Below the pieces are notes generated by a model. It did no database searches. It saw only the letters and a program-made list of their open reading frames with translations, and was not told where the DNA came from. 23,913 bases of DNA, from the NCBI GenBank assembly GCA_007131525.1, contig SLQK01000187.1:1-23913 (forward strand), read 5' to 3'. Shown one piece after another: positions 1 through 8,252 of the stretch. Source of the DNA: Nitriliruptoraceae bacterium (lineage in GTDB: Bacteria > Actinomycetota > Nitriliruptoria > Nitriliruptorales > Nitriliruptoraceae). Position 1 is the first letter of the stretch. Each line of letters begins with the position of its first letter. The translations under genes were made by a program, and so were the position numbers.

Positions 1-161
1 GAGCCGGGGCGCAGCGCGAGGTCCTCGACGGCACCCCGGCGGGCCAGCGCCTGGCCGCGCTGGACCTGCCGAGCCGCTGCCGCCCCCGCCTCGTCCAGCA
101 GCGCCAGGACCTGCTCGCCCCACCAGTGACGGACCCAGGTGGCGATCCCTGAGGCGCTCAC
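1..161 (-). CDS. SWIM zinc-finger protein, N-terminal fragment (runs off left edge)
   Basis: Reading the minus strand from a GTG at 161 gives an open frame of about 53 codons that leaves the window. It includes the stretch WVRHWWGEQVLALLD and then an RGQALARRGAVEDLALRPG-like segment. Actinobacterial SWIM-domain proteins encoded just after SNF2 helicases begin this way, with a WWG motif followed by an R-G-x-x-x-A-R-x-G-x-V segment. The zinc-binding CxCx(n)CxH motif itself would lie outside the window and is not seen. The GTG overlaps the helicase stop codon by four bases (GTGA), so translation is probably coupled and the two proteins probably act together, perhaps in chromatin remodelling or recombinational repair. 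The assignment rests on the N-terminal motif plus gene context. Confidence 0.7.
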   Translation of the reverse strand, partial: MSASGIATWVRHWWGEQVLALLDEAGAAAARQVQRGQALARRGAVEDLALRPG

Positions 162-3100
162 GGGGTACCCCCGGGGAGTGCGACGAGGCGGGGTCGGCCG
201 CCGATCGACCAGGCATCGTCGCCGGCCGGTGGTGCGTCGTCGAGCTCATCGGTGTCATCGAGGTGGTCGCTGGACAGCGACACCAGCTCCCGCAGCTCAT
301 CGTCATCCAGCTCGGTGACCCACGCCTCACCGCTGCCGACCACCGCATCCGCCAGGGCTCGCTTGCGCTCCAGCAGCTCCGCGATCCGCTCCTCCAGGGT
401 CCCCGCCGTGACGAGACGGTACACGGTGACCGCCGCGGTCTGCCCGATGCGGTGGGCCCGGTCGGTCGCCTGGTCCTCCACGGCCGGGTTCCACCACCGG
501 TCGAAGTGCAGCACGTGGGAGGCGCGGGTCAGGTTCAGCCCGGTGCCTCCGGCCCGCAGCGAGACCAGCAGGATCGGGGGTGCGTCGTCGTCGGTCTGGA
601 ACCGGTGCACCATCTCGTCCCGCCCGCCGAGCGGCACGCCTCCGTGGAGGAAGGGCACCTCGGGGAGCTGGAGCCGTTCGGTGAGGTGGTGCTGGAGCAG
701 TTCGCCCATCTCGCGGAACTGGGTGAACACCAGGGCGCGTTCATCGGCGTCCACGACCTCGGCGAGGATCTCGGTGGCCCGGGCGAGCTTCCCGCTGCGG
801 CCGGGCAGGGCACCGTCGTCGCGGAGGTACTGGCGCGGGTGGTTGCAGATCTGTTTCAGGGCGGTCAGCAAGGCCAGGATGCGTCCCCGGCGCTCGAAGG
901 CGGTGCCGCCGAGACCGTCCGCTCCGAACGCCTGCGCGACCGTCGCCTGGTACAGCGCCGCCTGCTCCCGGGTGAGTGAGCAGGACACGGTGATCTCGTG
1001 CTTCGGGGGCAGGTCCACGGCCACCTCGGGGTCGTCCTTGCGACGACGCAGCACGAAGGGGGCGATCACACGACGCAGCCGGTTGGCCGCCTCCTCGTCG
1101 TGCCACCGCTCGACGGGGATGGCGAAGCGCTCGTTGAACGCCCGCTGGCTACCGAGCAGGCGCGGGTTGGTCACGTCGATGATCGACCACAACTCCGACA
1201 GGCGGTTCTCGAGGGGGGTTCCCGTCATCGCGATGCGGGTACGGGCGCGCAGGGCCCGCGCGGCCTGGGCCCCCTTGGACCCGGGGTTCTTGATCTGCTG
1301 GGCCTCGTCGAGCACGACCACATCCCACAGGGCGTCCTCGAGCCGGCCGATGTCGCGACGGAGCAGGGCGTAGGACGTGACCACCACCGATCCCGGACGG
1401 AAGGCCCGAGCGGTCACCGGGCGGTCAGCGCCATGGTGGCGGATCACCGGGAGATCCGGCGCGAACCGGGCGATCTCGCGCTCCCAGTTGCCGACGACCG
1501 AGGTCGGGCACACCACCAGGTGGGGCCGGTCCTGGGCCCGGGAGGTGAGCAGCGCGATGGCCTGCAGCGTCTTGCCGAGCCCCATCTGGTCGGCCAGGAC
1601 CCCGCCCATCCCGAGCTCGCTCAACCGTTGGAGCCAGGCCACCCCGCGCTCCTGGTACGCACGCAGCTGCCCCTCGATGCCCACGATGTCAGCCGCCCCC
1701 GGCGCATCACTGTGCCGCAGACGGTCGAGGAGGTCGGCCAGTGCCCCGTCGGCCACGGCCTCCACCGGGCCGACATCCCGGACCTTCAGCTGGCCCGACA
1801 GCGCCGCTGCCAGCGCCTCGGTGAGCTCCAACGAGGCGGAACCACCGGCCAGCGCCGTGATCGCCGTCGCCTCGGAGTGATCGACGTGGACCCACCGGCC
1901 GCGCCACCGCACCAAGGGAGCCTGGAGGCCGACGATGCGGGTGAACTCCTCCTCGGTGAGGGTGTCGTCGCCGAGTGCGACCTCGTAGCGCAGATCGGTG
2001 AGGGAGGCCGCGCTCAGGCCGTCCTCGACCCCGGTTCGCAGGGCAGCCGGGGCGGTGCTCCCGATGCGCACCCGGAGCCTGAGCCGGCGGGTCGACGCCT
2101 CGACCAGCTCACCCGGCACCGTGACCACCACGCCAGCGGCGGCCAACGCGTCCCGAGTGTCACCGAGCAGCGCAGCAGCCTCGGCAGGGGCGAGCTCCAG
2201 GCGGGCCGGCGCCCGGTGGTCCAGCGCCCGGTCCAACGCCGGGAACAGCCGGGCCGCCGCGGACAGACCACGGATCAGGGCAGCCTCCGGATCCTCGATC
2301 CGTCGACCCCCCAGGGTCAAGGTGCGGCCCGCCCGCTGCCAGACCCGCGCGGCATCCAGACGCTGCCCGGGGTCGGCAGGCGCCGCCAGACCGAGCGTGA
2401 GGTGCCAGGGCGACCCGGCCACCTGGAGCTCCCGGGCGGGTTCGGCGTCCTCCCGCGGGGGCTCGAGGGCGAGCCAGAGCCGGGCGCCCGTCGACCGCGA
2501 GGCACCGAGGACCGGCTCCGACCACTCCTCCAGATCCTCGATCACGTCCTCGGGTGCGACCCTCAGATGCTCGATGGTCGGATCGGTGCCCCGTAGCGCG
2601 TCGGCCCACATCTGCGCCCAGGGCCGCCGGGGACCGCGGCGCCGGGGATCGAACTCCGGCCGCCGGCCTTCCCGGGCGCAGGCGTCGGCGACGGCGTCGA
2701 GGAACGCGAGCACGAGATCCCGCGCGACCCAGGGATCACCCGACGGCAGGCGCAGGGCATGGGCCGCGACCGGCATCGCGGCTGCCAGTTGCTCGGGTCG
2801 GCGATCGGACCTGGCGACCGCACGCCAGACCCCGAGGACCTCTCCCGGGGTGTCGGTGGCGACGGCGCCCGGGAGCAGCCGACCGGCGGCGACCAGCTCC
2901 AGGCCCAGCTTGGCCGCGACGCTCCATGCCAGCACCGACGGGCTCGGGCGGGCCCAGGCGGCCTGCTGCGACCCGGGGGGCAGGGCGGCCAGCACCCGCA
3001 AGGTCGGGAGCAGCGGGAGTCGACGACCCGGCACGTCGGCGGGCAGGAACGCCTCGCCCACCCGACGGAAGGTCGGGTGCCGGACCGGTGCCCCCGCGGG

Positions 3101-3244
3101 GAAGCCGAGGGCGTCGGCGGCGGCGACCAGCTCGTCGTCCGAGCCGGGGGCGCCCTCATCGCCACCGGCGCCCCACAGCGCGAAGCTCCCCGACGCGGGC
3201 ACCGGCTCGCCCGGGACGAAGGTGAGCTGCGCGCGGACGATCAC
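158..3244 (-). CDS. SNF2-family DEAD/DEAH-type helicase (SNF2 with associated N-terminal domain)
   Basis: A protein of about 1028 residues. The first ~480 residues resemble the SNF2-helicase-associated N-terminal region found in bacteria. The two RecA-like lobes follow: motif I DQMGLGKT near residue 550, motif II DEAQ near 645 (followed by QIKN), motif III MTGTPLENR, and motif VI RAHRIGQ near 930. These are hallmark residues of Swi2/Snf2 double-stranded-DNA translocases, which use ATP to slide along DNA and displace proteins; bacterial members include RapA/HepA. The open frame continues upstream to 4474, but that part is antisense to the protease gene. The GTG at 3244 is chosen because GGAG lies about six bases before it and the protein begins with the family-like IVRAQLTFVPG. 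The acidic C-terminal tail (DDTDELDD) is unusual but in frame. Its precise role in actinobacteria is not established. Confidence 0.93.
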   Translation of the reverse strand: MIVRAQLTFVPGEPVPASGSFALWGAGGDEGAPGSDDELVAAADALGFPAGAPVRHPTFRRVGEAFLPADVPGRRLPLLPTLRVLAALPPGSQQAAWARPSPSVLAWSVAAKLGLELVAAGRLLPGAVATDTPGEVLGVWRAVARSDRRPEQLAAAMPVAAHALRLPSGDPWVARDLVLAFLDAVADACAREGRRPEFDPRRRGPRRPWAQMWADALRGTDPTIEHLRVAPEDVIEDLEEWSEPVLGASRSTGARLWLALEPPREDAEPARELQVAGSPWHLTLGLAAPADPGQRLDAARVWQRAGRTLTLGGRRIEDPEAALIRGLSAAARLFPALDRALDHRAPARLELAPAEAAALLGDTRDALAAAGVVVTVPGELVEASTRRLRLRVRIGSTAPAALRTGVEDGLSAASLTDLRYEVALGDDTLTEEEFTRIVGLQAPLVRWRGRWVHVDHSEATAITALAGGSASLELTEALAAALSGQLKVRDVGPVEAVADGALADLLDRLRHSDAPGAADIVGIEGQLRAYQERGVAWLQRLSELGMGGVLADQMGLGKTLQAIALLTSRAQDRPHLVVCPTSVVGNWEREIARFAPDLPVIRHHGADRPVTARAFRPGSVVVTSYALLRRDIGRLEDALWDVVVLDEAQQIKNPGSKGAQAARALRARTRIAMTGTPLENRLSELWSIIDVTNPRLLGSQRAFNERFAIPVERWHDEEAANRLRRVIAPFVLRRRKDDPEVAVDLPPKHEITVSCSLTREQAALYQATVAQAFGADGLGGTAFERRGRILALLTALKQICNHPRQYLRDDGALPGRSGKLARATEILAEVVDADERALVFTQFREMGELLQHHLTERLQLPEVPFLHGGVPLGGRDEMVHRFQTDDDAPPILLVSLRAGGTGLNLTRASHVLHFDRWWNPAVEDQATDRAHRIGQTAAVTVYRLVTAGTLEERIAELLERKRALADAVVGSGEAWVTELDDDELRELVSLSSDHLDDTDELDDAPPAGDDAWSIGGRPRLVALPGGTP

Positions 3245-3276
3245 GGACGCTCCAGGACGGCGACAGGCGACTGGAC

Positions 3277-3282
3277 AGCGTA
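3277..3282 (-). promoter_or_regulatory. candidate -10 element for the SNF2/SWIM operon
   Basis: On the minus strand this reads TACGCT, a TAnnnT actinobacterial -10, about 32 bases before the GTG start. The -35 region is only weakly matched (GCGACC at 18 bases). The spacing leaves room for a short leader containing the GGAG ribosome site. The rest of 3283-3480 shows no further gene or strong structure. Confidence 0.3.
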
Positions 3283-3480
3283 AAGGTTCGCAGCCGGGGC
3301 GGTCGCGTCCGGGTGGCGTCGTCGGAGTTGCGTCGTGGGGCCGCAGGTCATGGACAACGCGTCGAGGCCAGGTGCATCCTGTGGGCAGAGGGCACCGAAT
3401 GCCGAGGAGAAGGTCAGCGACCCGCGCGCCGTCCCCAGGGTCACGACGCCGTCGAGGGCCAACGACCCTTCCCCACCCCG

Positions 3481-3486
3481 TACCAT
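3481..3486 (+). promoter_or_regulatory. candidate -10 element for the 88-residue protein gene
   Basis: TACCAT lies 25 bases before the GTG at 3512, with the ribosome site CGGAGG between them. The same hexamer occurs before the gene at 17614. No recognisable -35 was found. Confidence 0.25.
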
Positions 3487-3511
3487 CTGCTCCCACCTCC
3501 CGGAGGCGATC

Positions 3512-3778
3512 GTGTCCAACTCCACACACGCGACCGACACCGCGGTGGCCGACGCGGACCTGGCGACAGAACGTGCCGTTGCCTGGTTGCAGGACGAGTT
3601 CCCCGGCTGGACGATCGACATCGATGCGACGGCCACCTGGGAGGGCGACCTCCGATCGCTGTGGATCGCCCGACGTGACGGCCACCACCCCCAGGCCGAG
3701 CTGTCCGCCGCCAAGCTGCACAGTCGGCTCAGTGACTACCTGCAGCGCGAGGAGCGCCGTCGGGCGTTCTCGAACTAG
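3512..3778 (+). CDS. small protein of unknown function (88 aa)
   Basis: The GTG start has a good ribosome site (CGGAGG, about five bases away). The open frame extends upstream to 3335, but that part is rich in Arg/Pro and reads like shadow sequence. The predicted protein is acidic at the N-terminus (AVADADLATERAVAWL) and predicted helical. A central WTIDIDATATWEGDLRSLWIARRDGHH segment looks like paired beta strands, and the end is a basic helix (YLQREERRRAFSN). No signal peptide or membrane segment is visible. I do not recognise a family. Codon pattern (GC at third positions) and the ribosome site support a real gene. It is divergent from the SNF2 helicase and separated from the protease gene downstream by two hairpins, so it is probably its own transcript. 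Confidence 0.65.
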   Translation: MSNSTHATDTAVADADLATERAVAWLQDEFPGWTIDIDATATWEGDLRSLWIARRDGHHPQAELSAAKLHSRLSDYLQREERRRAFSN

Positions 3779-3790
3779 TGGCGCGCGGTA

Positions 3791-3845
3791 GCCGCACGAT
3801 GTGCGGCGATGACGGTCCCGGCCCGGCGACACGGTCGCCGGGCCG
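3791..3845 (+). terminator. two tandem GC-rich hairpins
   Basis: The first hairpin has the perfect 7-bp arms GCCGCAC and GTGCGGC around a GAT loop (3791-3807). The second has a perfect 12-bp stem, arms at 3819-3830 and 3834-3845 around an ACG loop. They start 13 bases after the stop of the small protein gene and end 21 bases before the protease start. Neither is followed by a T-run. GC-rich hairpins without a U tail are common terminator candidates in actinobacteria, but the second could also structure the leader of the protease message. Confidence 0.5.
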
Positions 3846-3866
3846 ACGTGATGCCCGGCTGCCCGC

Positions 3867-5060
3867 ATGAGCCTGGTCGATGTGCTGCTGATCCTGGTGC
3901 TGCTGGCCGCCATCGCCTCCGGCTGGCACGCCGGGCTGCTCGCCCGTGGAGCGATGTGGCTGGGGTTCGCGCTCGGGCTGCGCGCGGCCGCGTGGACCGT
4001 GCCCCAGGTCCTCGATCTGGTACCCGACGCCATCGCGACCACCCGTTTCGTGATCGCGAGCAGCACCCTGGCGGTGACCGTCGTCATCGTCGCCAGCACC
4101 CTGGGCCGCATCGGCCGGCACCTGGGGCGCCGGGTCGCCACCACCGCGGTGGCCCCGGCCGACCACCTGCTGGGTGCCCTGGCCGGGGCCGCCGCGGTGG
4201 TGCTCGGGGCATGGCTGCTGCTGCCGATCGCCACCGAACTGCCTGGCACCCCGGGGCGCCAGGCGACGGACTCCCTCAGCTCCCGCCTGCTGCGCGAGCA
4301 CGCCCCGCCCCCACCCGACGTGAGCCACCGGGTGCGCCAACTGATCGCCGGCACCCGCTTCCCCGAGGTGATCGCGGAGCTCGGGCCTGTCCGGGCAGCA
4401 GGTCCACCGCCGGAGTCGGTCACGGTCGGGGAGGAGGCGCTCGCTCGGGCGACGGCCTCCACCGTGCGGGTCACGGCTCACGGGTGTGGCGCCCGCTTCG
4501 ACGGTTCGGGGGTGACCATCGCCGGTGGCCTGGTGCTGACCAACGCCCACGTCGTCGCTGGCTCGGAGCGGGTCGACGTCCGTCGGCCCGACGGGGCCGT
4601 GCGGTCGGGACGGGTCGTCGGCTTCGACCCGAAACGTGACCTCGCCCTGCTGGAGATCACCGATCTCGGGCAGCAGCCCCTGCGCCTGGGGCAGGCCCGG
4701 GCCGGGGACGAGGGGGCCGTGATCGGCTACCCGGGCGGACAGCCCGACCCTCGGGTGGCTGCTGTCCGGATCCAACAGCGGCGTCCGGCCCTCGGCAAGG
4801 ACATCCACCAGCAGGCGGAGACCGAGCGCGAGATCCTGTTCCTGTCGGCAGCGCTGCGCCAGGGCGACTCCGGTGCGCCGGTGATCGACCACGACGGGCA
4901 CGTGGTCGGCCTGGTGTTCGCGGTGAACCCGGACCATCCCAGCTCCGCCTACGCCCTGGACCGCACGGAGATCGACGCGATGCTCGTCGCTCCCCGGGTC
5001 ACCGGCGCGACGGGACGCTGCCTCCCGCTGTCGTCGGCTGCGGCGGAGACCTCAGGCTGA
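3867..5060 (+). CDS. membrane-anchored trypsin-like serine protease (MarP-like, CvpA + S1 domains)
   Basis: 397 residues. Residues 1-120 contain about four hydrophobic segments of the CvpA/colicin V production type. A linker to about residue 190 follows, and then a trypsin-like protease domain. The catalytic triad is visible: His228 in TNAHVV, Asp258 in KRDLALLEI, Ser335 in QGDSGAPV. Cys207 and Cys385 sit where MarP of Mycobacterium tuberculosis has its activity-supporting disulfide. In mycobacteria MarP is a periplasmic protease needed for survival in acid, acting on cell-wall hydrolases; I infer a similar envelope-stress role here. No PDZ domain is present, unlike HtrA. The ATG at 3867 begins directly at the first membrane helix; its ribosome site is weak. 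It stands alone, with hairpins on both sides. Confidence 0.88.
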   Translation: MSLVDVLLILVLLAAIASGWHAGLLARGAMWLGFALGLRAAAWTVPQVLDLVPDAIATTRFVIASSTLAVTVVIVASTLGRIGRHLGRRVATTAVAPADHLLGALAGAAAVVLGAWLLLPIATELPGTPGRQATDSLSSRLLREHAPPPPDVSHRVRQLIAGTRFPEVIAELGPVRAAGPPPESVTVGEEALARATASTVRVTAHGCGARFDGSGVTIAGGLVLTNAHVVAGSERVDVRRPDGAVRSGRVVGFDPKRDLALLEITDLGQQPLRLGQARAGDEGAVIGYPGGQPDPRVAAVRIQQRRPALGKDIHQQAETEREILFLSAALRQGDSGAPVIDHDGHVVGLVFAVNPDHPSSAYALDRTEIDAMLVAPRVTGATGRCLPLSSAAAETSG

Positions 5061-5067
5061 GGTGACG

Positions 5068-5089
5068 GAGCCGGCCGCCGGCCCGGCTC
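5068..5089 (+). terminator. hairpin after the MarP-like gene
   Basis: Arms GAGCCGG (5068-5074) and CCGGCTC (5083-5089) form a 7-bp stem with an 8-base loop, starting seven bases after the stop codon. There is no T-run. Position and stability suggest a terminator. Confidence 0.45.
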
Positions 5090-5250
5090 GCACGTCGCCG
5101 CGCCGCCGCACGCACCCGGCGCCGGTCCACCCATCCCCTGGTGTCCCACCCCCTGCGTAGCGTCCTTCATGCGGTCACCACCGGCACCATCCGCCCGACC
5201 GAGGGCCCTGCTCACGACGCCGACGGTGGTGGTGACCCCAGGAGCCCGCC

Positions 5251-5640
5251 ATGGCCATCACCGACCTCCACCTGATCCCGACGCTGGCGTCGTCGACGAC
5301 CGGTCCCGCCTGGGAGCTGTCCGGGCTGGCCATCGCGTGGGGCCTGGCCCTGTGGTGGACCTCCCGGTGGCTGCTCCGCCGGGAGCCGCCAGCGCGGACA
5401 TGCCGAGGCGCCGGCGATGACGTCGGGGCTCAGCCGACCGTGCGGCGGACGAAGCCGCGCAGACCGATCAGGGCGAGCAGGCCCGTCGATACCGCCAACG
5501 CGACCAGTACGACCGCTGGGGCCATCGTCGGGATGGAGGGGGTGATGGCCGCCCGCAGCCCCTCGCTGACGTACACCAGGGGGTTGAGCAGGACCAGCCA
5601 CTGGAGCCACGGCACGGCCTCCAACGCCGTCCAGGGGTAG
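5251..5640 (+). CDS. possible small membrane protein (doubtful)
   Basis: An ATG preceded by AGGAG at good spacing opens a 129-codon frame. The first ~50 residues look natural: a short polar start and then one membrane segment (WELSGLAIAWGLALWW) ending in positive charges. After about residue 60 it becomes Arg/Pro/Thr-rich, and its last ~210 bases are antisense to the end of the ABC permease gene, which is clearly real. Either the gene is short and damaged by a frameshift, or the whole frame is chance. A TAGCGT hexamer at 5158-5163 could be its -10. The rest of 5090-5250 holds nothing I recognise. Confidence 0.3.
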   Translation: MAITDLHLIPTLASSTTGPAWELSGLAIAWGLALWWTSRWLLRREPPARTCRGAGDDVGAQPTVRRTKPRRPIRASRPVDTANATSTTAGAIVGMEGVMAARSPSLTYTRGLSRTSHWSHGTASNAVQG

Positions 5641-6287
5641 TACACGGCCCCGAGGAAGGTCAGCGGCAGGACCACGACGGAGAACATCAGGCCGATCTGC
5701 CGAGGGCTGACGTAGGTGCCGAGCGCCAACCCGAGCGCCCCCGAGAGCAGGGCTGAGAGCACCACCACGGCGAGCAGCAGGGGGAGGCTCGTGACCTCGA
5801 GGGCGATCGGGGTCGTCGGGATCGCGACCACCATCGGCAGGACCAGCACCCCGGCGGCCACGCTCTGGAGCGCCCCGAACAGGATCTTCTCCACCGCGAC
5901 GGTGCTGACGGGCACCGGCGCCATGATCCGGTCCTCGATCTCCTTGGTGCCCCCGAACTCGTTCGACAACGGCAGGGCGACCGCGATGATGCCCTGGAAG
6001 ATGACCGCCACCGCGACCAGACCCGGGACCAGGATCGTCGCGAACTCCTCCCCCGCGCCTCCCCCGATCCCCTGTCCGATCCGTGGGAAGAGGTAGGCGA
6101 ACACGAACACGAACAGCAGCGGCTGCATCACGGTCCGGGTCAGGAAGGCGGGGAGCTCACGTCGCAACACGCGGAGATCGCGCAGCAGCAACCCCCGGAC
6201 CGCGTCGGACCACGCTCGCGCCCGCGAGGGCTCGAGCAGGTCGGTCGTGGGGTGCGACAGCGTGGTCGTGGGGCCGGCCTCACTCAC
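5430..6287 (-). CDS. ABC-2 type exporter permease (DrrB-like)
   Basis: 285 residues with six predicted membrane segments, starting around residue 50 after a cytoplasmic N-terminus. Family landmarks are visible: an FQGIIAVALPLSNEFGGTKEIEDRIMAPVP region (residues about 97-126), and the C-terminal NPLVYVSEGLRAAI (235-248) typical of ABC-2 permeases. It would form the membrane half of an exporter with the ATPase encoded just before it. The start GTG at 6287 lies inside the ATPase gene (8-base overlap) and has GGGAGG seven bases upstream, so I prefer it over the longer frame, which merely continues antisense-like sequence. Substrate unknown; relatives move drugs, lipids or polysaccharides. It converges on 5251-5429. 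Confidence 0.9.
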   Translation of the reverse strand: MSEAGPTTTLSHPTTDLLEPSRARAWSDAVRGLLLRDLRVLRRELPAFLTRTVMQPLLFVFVFAYLFPRIGQGIGGGAGEEFATILVPGLVAVAVIFQGIIAVALPLSNEFGGTKEIEDRIMAPVPVSTVAVEKILFGALQSVAAGVLVLPMVVAIPTTPIALEVTSLPLLLAVVVLSALLSGALGLALGTYVSPRQIGLMFSVVVLPLTFLGAVYYPWTALEAVPWLQWLVLLNPLVYVSEGLRAAITPSIPTMAPAVVLVALAVSTGLLALIGLRGFVRRTVG

Positions 6288-7266
6288 GCAGGTCCCTCCC
6301 GGTGAGGTTGATGAACACCGACTCGAGCGTGGAGCCCTGCAGGGCGACGTCCCGCACCCCGGCGGGACTGGCCGCCTGCACCACCCGGGGCAGGAGCCCG
6401 TCACCGGCGTCGGCCAGCACCCTGACCTGCCCCTCGACGTCCTCGACCGAGCGGACGCCCGGCACCGCCTCGATGGCCTGCCGGAGCGCAGGGGTGAGGG
6501 GGGTCTCGAGGGCCAGATCGACCACCGCCCCGACGCCGTGGGCCTCCTTGAGCGCCTCGGGCCGGTCGCAGACCAGCACCCGACCATGGTCGATGATCGC
6601 CACGCGGTCGCAGAGCTGGTCGGCCTCCTCCATGTAGTGCGTGGTCAGCACCACCGTCAGCCCATCCTGTCGCAGCTCCGACACGAGCTCCCACAGTGCC
6701 AGGCGGCTCTGCGGGTCGAGCCCCGCCGTCGGCTCATCGAGGAACAGCAGCTGCGGCCGATGGGCGACGGCGCGGGCAACCTGGAGGCGCTGCGCCATCC
6801 CGCCGGAGATCTGATGGGGGAAGGCATCGGCGCGGTCAGCGAGCCGGAAGCGCTCCAGGAGCTCATCGGCCCGGACCGCTGCGCGGCGACCGGACCACCC
6901 GAAGTAGCGGCAGTGGTAGCGCAGGTTCTCGGCCAGCGTCAGGGAACGATCGAGGGTGTTGTCCTGGGTGACCACACCGAGGCGGCGCTTCGCCCGCGCG
7001 GGCTCACGGAGCACGTCGATACCGAACATCTCGGCATGGCCGCCGGTGGGCTTGATGCGGGTGGTGCAGACCCCGACCGTGGTGGACTTGCCGGCACCGT
7101 TGGGACCGAGGAGCCCGAACATCTCCCCCGCGGCGACGTCGAGGTCGATGCCCGCGATCGCCTCGATGGCCGGCGGTCCGGGGTAGCGCTTGTGCAGCGC
7201 GCGCAACCGCAGCGCCGGCACCGTCGTCGGGTCAGCCACGATCGGCGCGGGTTCTGCGATGGTCAT
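6280..7266 (-). CDS. ABC exporter ATP-binding protein (DrrA-like)
   Basis: 328 residues. One nucleotide-binding domain: Walker A GPNGAGKS (54-61), Q-loop Gln101, signature ISGGMAQR (153-160), Walker B LLFLDEP (173-179) with D-loop AGLDP, and switch His210. The C-terminal ~100 residues match the DrrA-type extension and end with TLESVFINLTGRDLRE. It powers export through the permease encoded in the next gene, with which it overlaps. The ATG is preceded by GAGGAGGGC at suitable spacing. Members of this family give resistance to amphiphilic compounds or export lipids; nothing in the neighbourhood identifies the cargo. Confidence 0.92.
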   Translation of the reverse strand: MTIAEPAPIVADPTTVPALRLRALHKRYPGPPAIEAIAGIDLDVAAGEMFGLLGPNGAGKSTTVGVCTTRIKPTGGHAEMFGIDVLREPARAKRRLGVVTQDNTLDRSLTLAENLRYHCRYFGWSGRRAAVRADELLERFRLADRADAFPHQISGGMAQRLQVARAVAHRPQLLFLDEPTAGLDPQSRLALWELVSELRQDGLTVVLTTHYMEEADQLCDRVAIIDHGRVLVCDRPEALKEAHGVGAVVDLALETPLTPALRQAIEAVPGVRSVEDVEGQVRVLADAGDGLLPRVVQAASPAGVRDVALQGSTLESVFINLTGRDLRE

Positions 7267-7353
7267 CGCCGCCCTCCTCGCCGGGACCTCCCCGGCTCTC
7301 GGCCGCGGTTCGGTCCCACGGGGCGGCTGGACGGCGTCCTGTCCCGACGGTGC

Positions 7354-8061
7354 TCACCCGGAGTCGAGCGGACGCAGCAGGACGTCGAGCATCACCGCGT
7401 GGACGACGACCGCCGCGATCACGAGCAGGTGGAACACCTCGTGGTAGCCGAACCAGGTCGGCGACGGGTCCGGGCGCCGGAGACCGACCACCGTCGCGCC
7501 GATGGTGTAGAGCACACCCCCGAGCAGCAGTAGCGCCACCACGACCGGTCCGGCGCTGAACCACAGCCAGGGCAGCAACGCCACGGGGAGCCAGCCGATC
7601 GTGAGGTAGACCGCGCTGTTGAACCCTTTCGGTGGGGCGAAGGGCAACCACTCCACGACGATCCCGATCAGGGACCCGACCACCATCCCGACCAGCAGCA
7701 CCCACGAGGCCCACCCCTCGAGGCCGAGCAGGGCCACCGCCACACCGGTGCCCCCGATGGCGAGGTAGATGCCGCTGTGGTCGAGTCGGAAGAGACGCTC
7801 GTAGGTGCCGGCATCCCACCGCTTGAGGTGGAGGAGCGCACTGAAGGAGAACATCGCTGCCATCCCGAGCCCGAAGGCGGCCACCGCGACCCGCCCGCCG
7901 GCCGGCGCCAGAACGGTCCAGACCACCGCGCCGGGCAGGGTGACGATCGCGGCCAGCAGGTGGGAGCGGCCCCGCAGCCGCGGACGTGGCAGCGTCAGCG
8001 CGCGCTCGGTGTTCACCGAACGTTCGAGGATGGGGCGCTCATCGGCGGACTGCTCGACCAC
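7354..8061 (-). CDS. TrhA/hemolysin III family membrane protein (PAQR superfamily)
   Basis: About 235 residues with seven predicted membrane helices. The conserved polar residues of the family are visible: SALLHL with His78, RLDHSGIYL with Asp94 and His95, and the C-terminal WFGYHEVFHLLVIAAVVVHAVML with the paired histidines expected to bind a metal. TrhA proteins in Bacillus and E. coli affect membrane homeostasis; the name hemolysin III is historical and does not imply toxicity. The GTG at 8061 is chosen because TATCGT ends six bases before it, which would fit a leaderless message; there is no good ribosome site. A GTG at 8016 is an alternative. It precedes the ABC exporter by 87 bases on the same strand, so they may share a transcript. 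Confidence 0.85.
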   Translation of the reverse strand: MVEQSADERPILERSVNTERALTLPRPRLRGRSHLLAAIVTLPGAVVWTVLAPAGGRVAVAAFGLGMAAMFSFSALLHLKRWDAGTYERLFRLDHSGIYLAIGGTGVAVALLGLEGWASWVLLVGMVVGSLIGIVVEWLPFAPPKGFNSAVYLTIGWLPVALLPWLWFSAGPVVVALLLLGGVLYTIGATVVGLRRPDPSPTWFGYHEVFHLLVIAAVVVHAVMLDVLLRPLDSG

Positions 8062-8067
8062 GCGCGA

Positions 8068-8073
8068 ACGATA
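8068..8073 (-). promoter_or_regulatory. candidate -10 for a leaderless TrhA transcript
   Basis: TATCGT on the minus strand is separated from the GTG start by six bases, the usual distance from a -10 to the transcription start. This would place the first base of the message at the start codon. No clear -35. Confidence 0.35.
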
Positions 8074-8144
8074 CCCACCGGCCGGGTCGGGAGGACGTCT
8101 CGGGCAGGGCGGACGACCCCGGCCATCCCCCCCGCCGGCCCTTC

Positions 8145-8150
8145 TAGACT
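8145..8150 (+). promoter_or_regulatory. candidate -10 upstream of the DASS transporter cluster
   Basis: TAGACT is one of few TA-containing hexamers in the divergent region between TrhA and the transporter. It would give a leader of about 95 bases to the preferred start at 8253, or about 35 bases to a GTG at 8193. No good -35 found. Confidence 0.25.
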
Positions 8151-8252
8151 CCACGACGGCGAGGTCGGCCCAGCAGCCCGCCGCGCTTCATCGTGACCTC
8201 TGCGTACTCCCGACGACCGGGCGCCCTGCCCCGCGACCGAGCGGATGACCAC

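Noticed and set aside
3245..4474. Upstream extension of the SNF2 frame (1438 codons in total)
   Set aside because: It is antisense to the small protein and MarP-like genes, is Arg/Ser/Thr-rich low-complexity sequence, and the GTG at 3244 has a ribosome site. Long open antisense frames are expected at this GC content.
5169..5420. 83-codon plus frame with ATG five bases after TAGCGT (possible leaderless gene)
   Set aside because: The translation is Pro/Arg/Gly-rich without structure; the frame at 5251 has the better ribosome site and a natural membrane segment.
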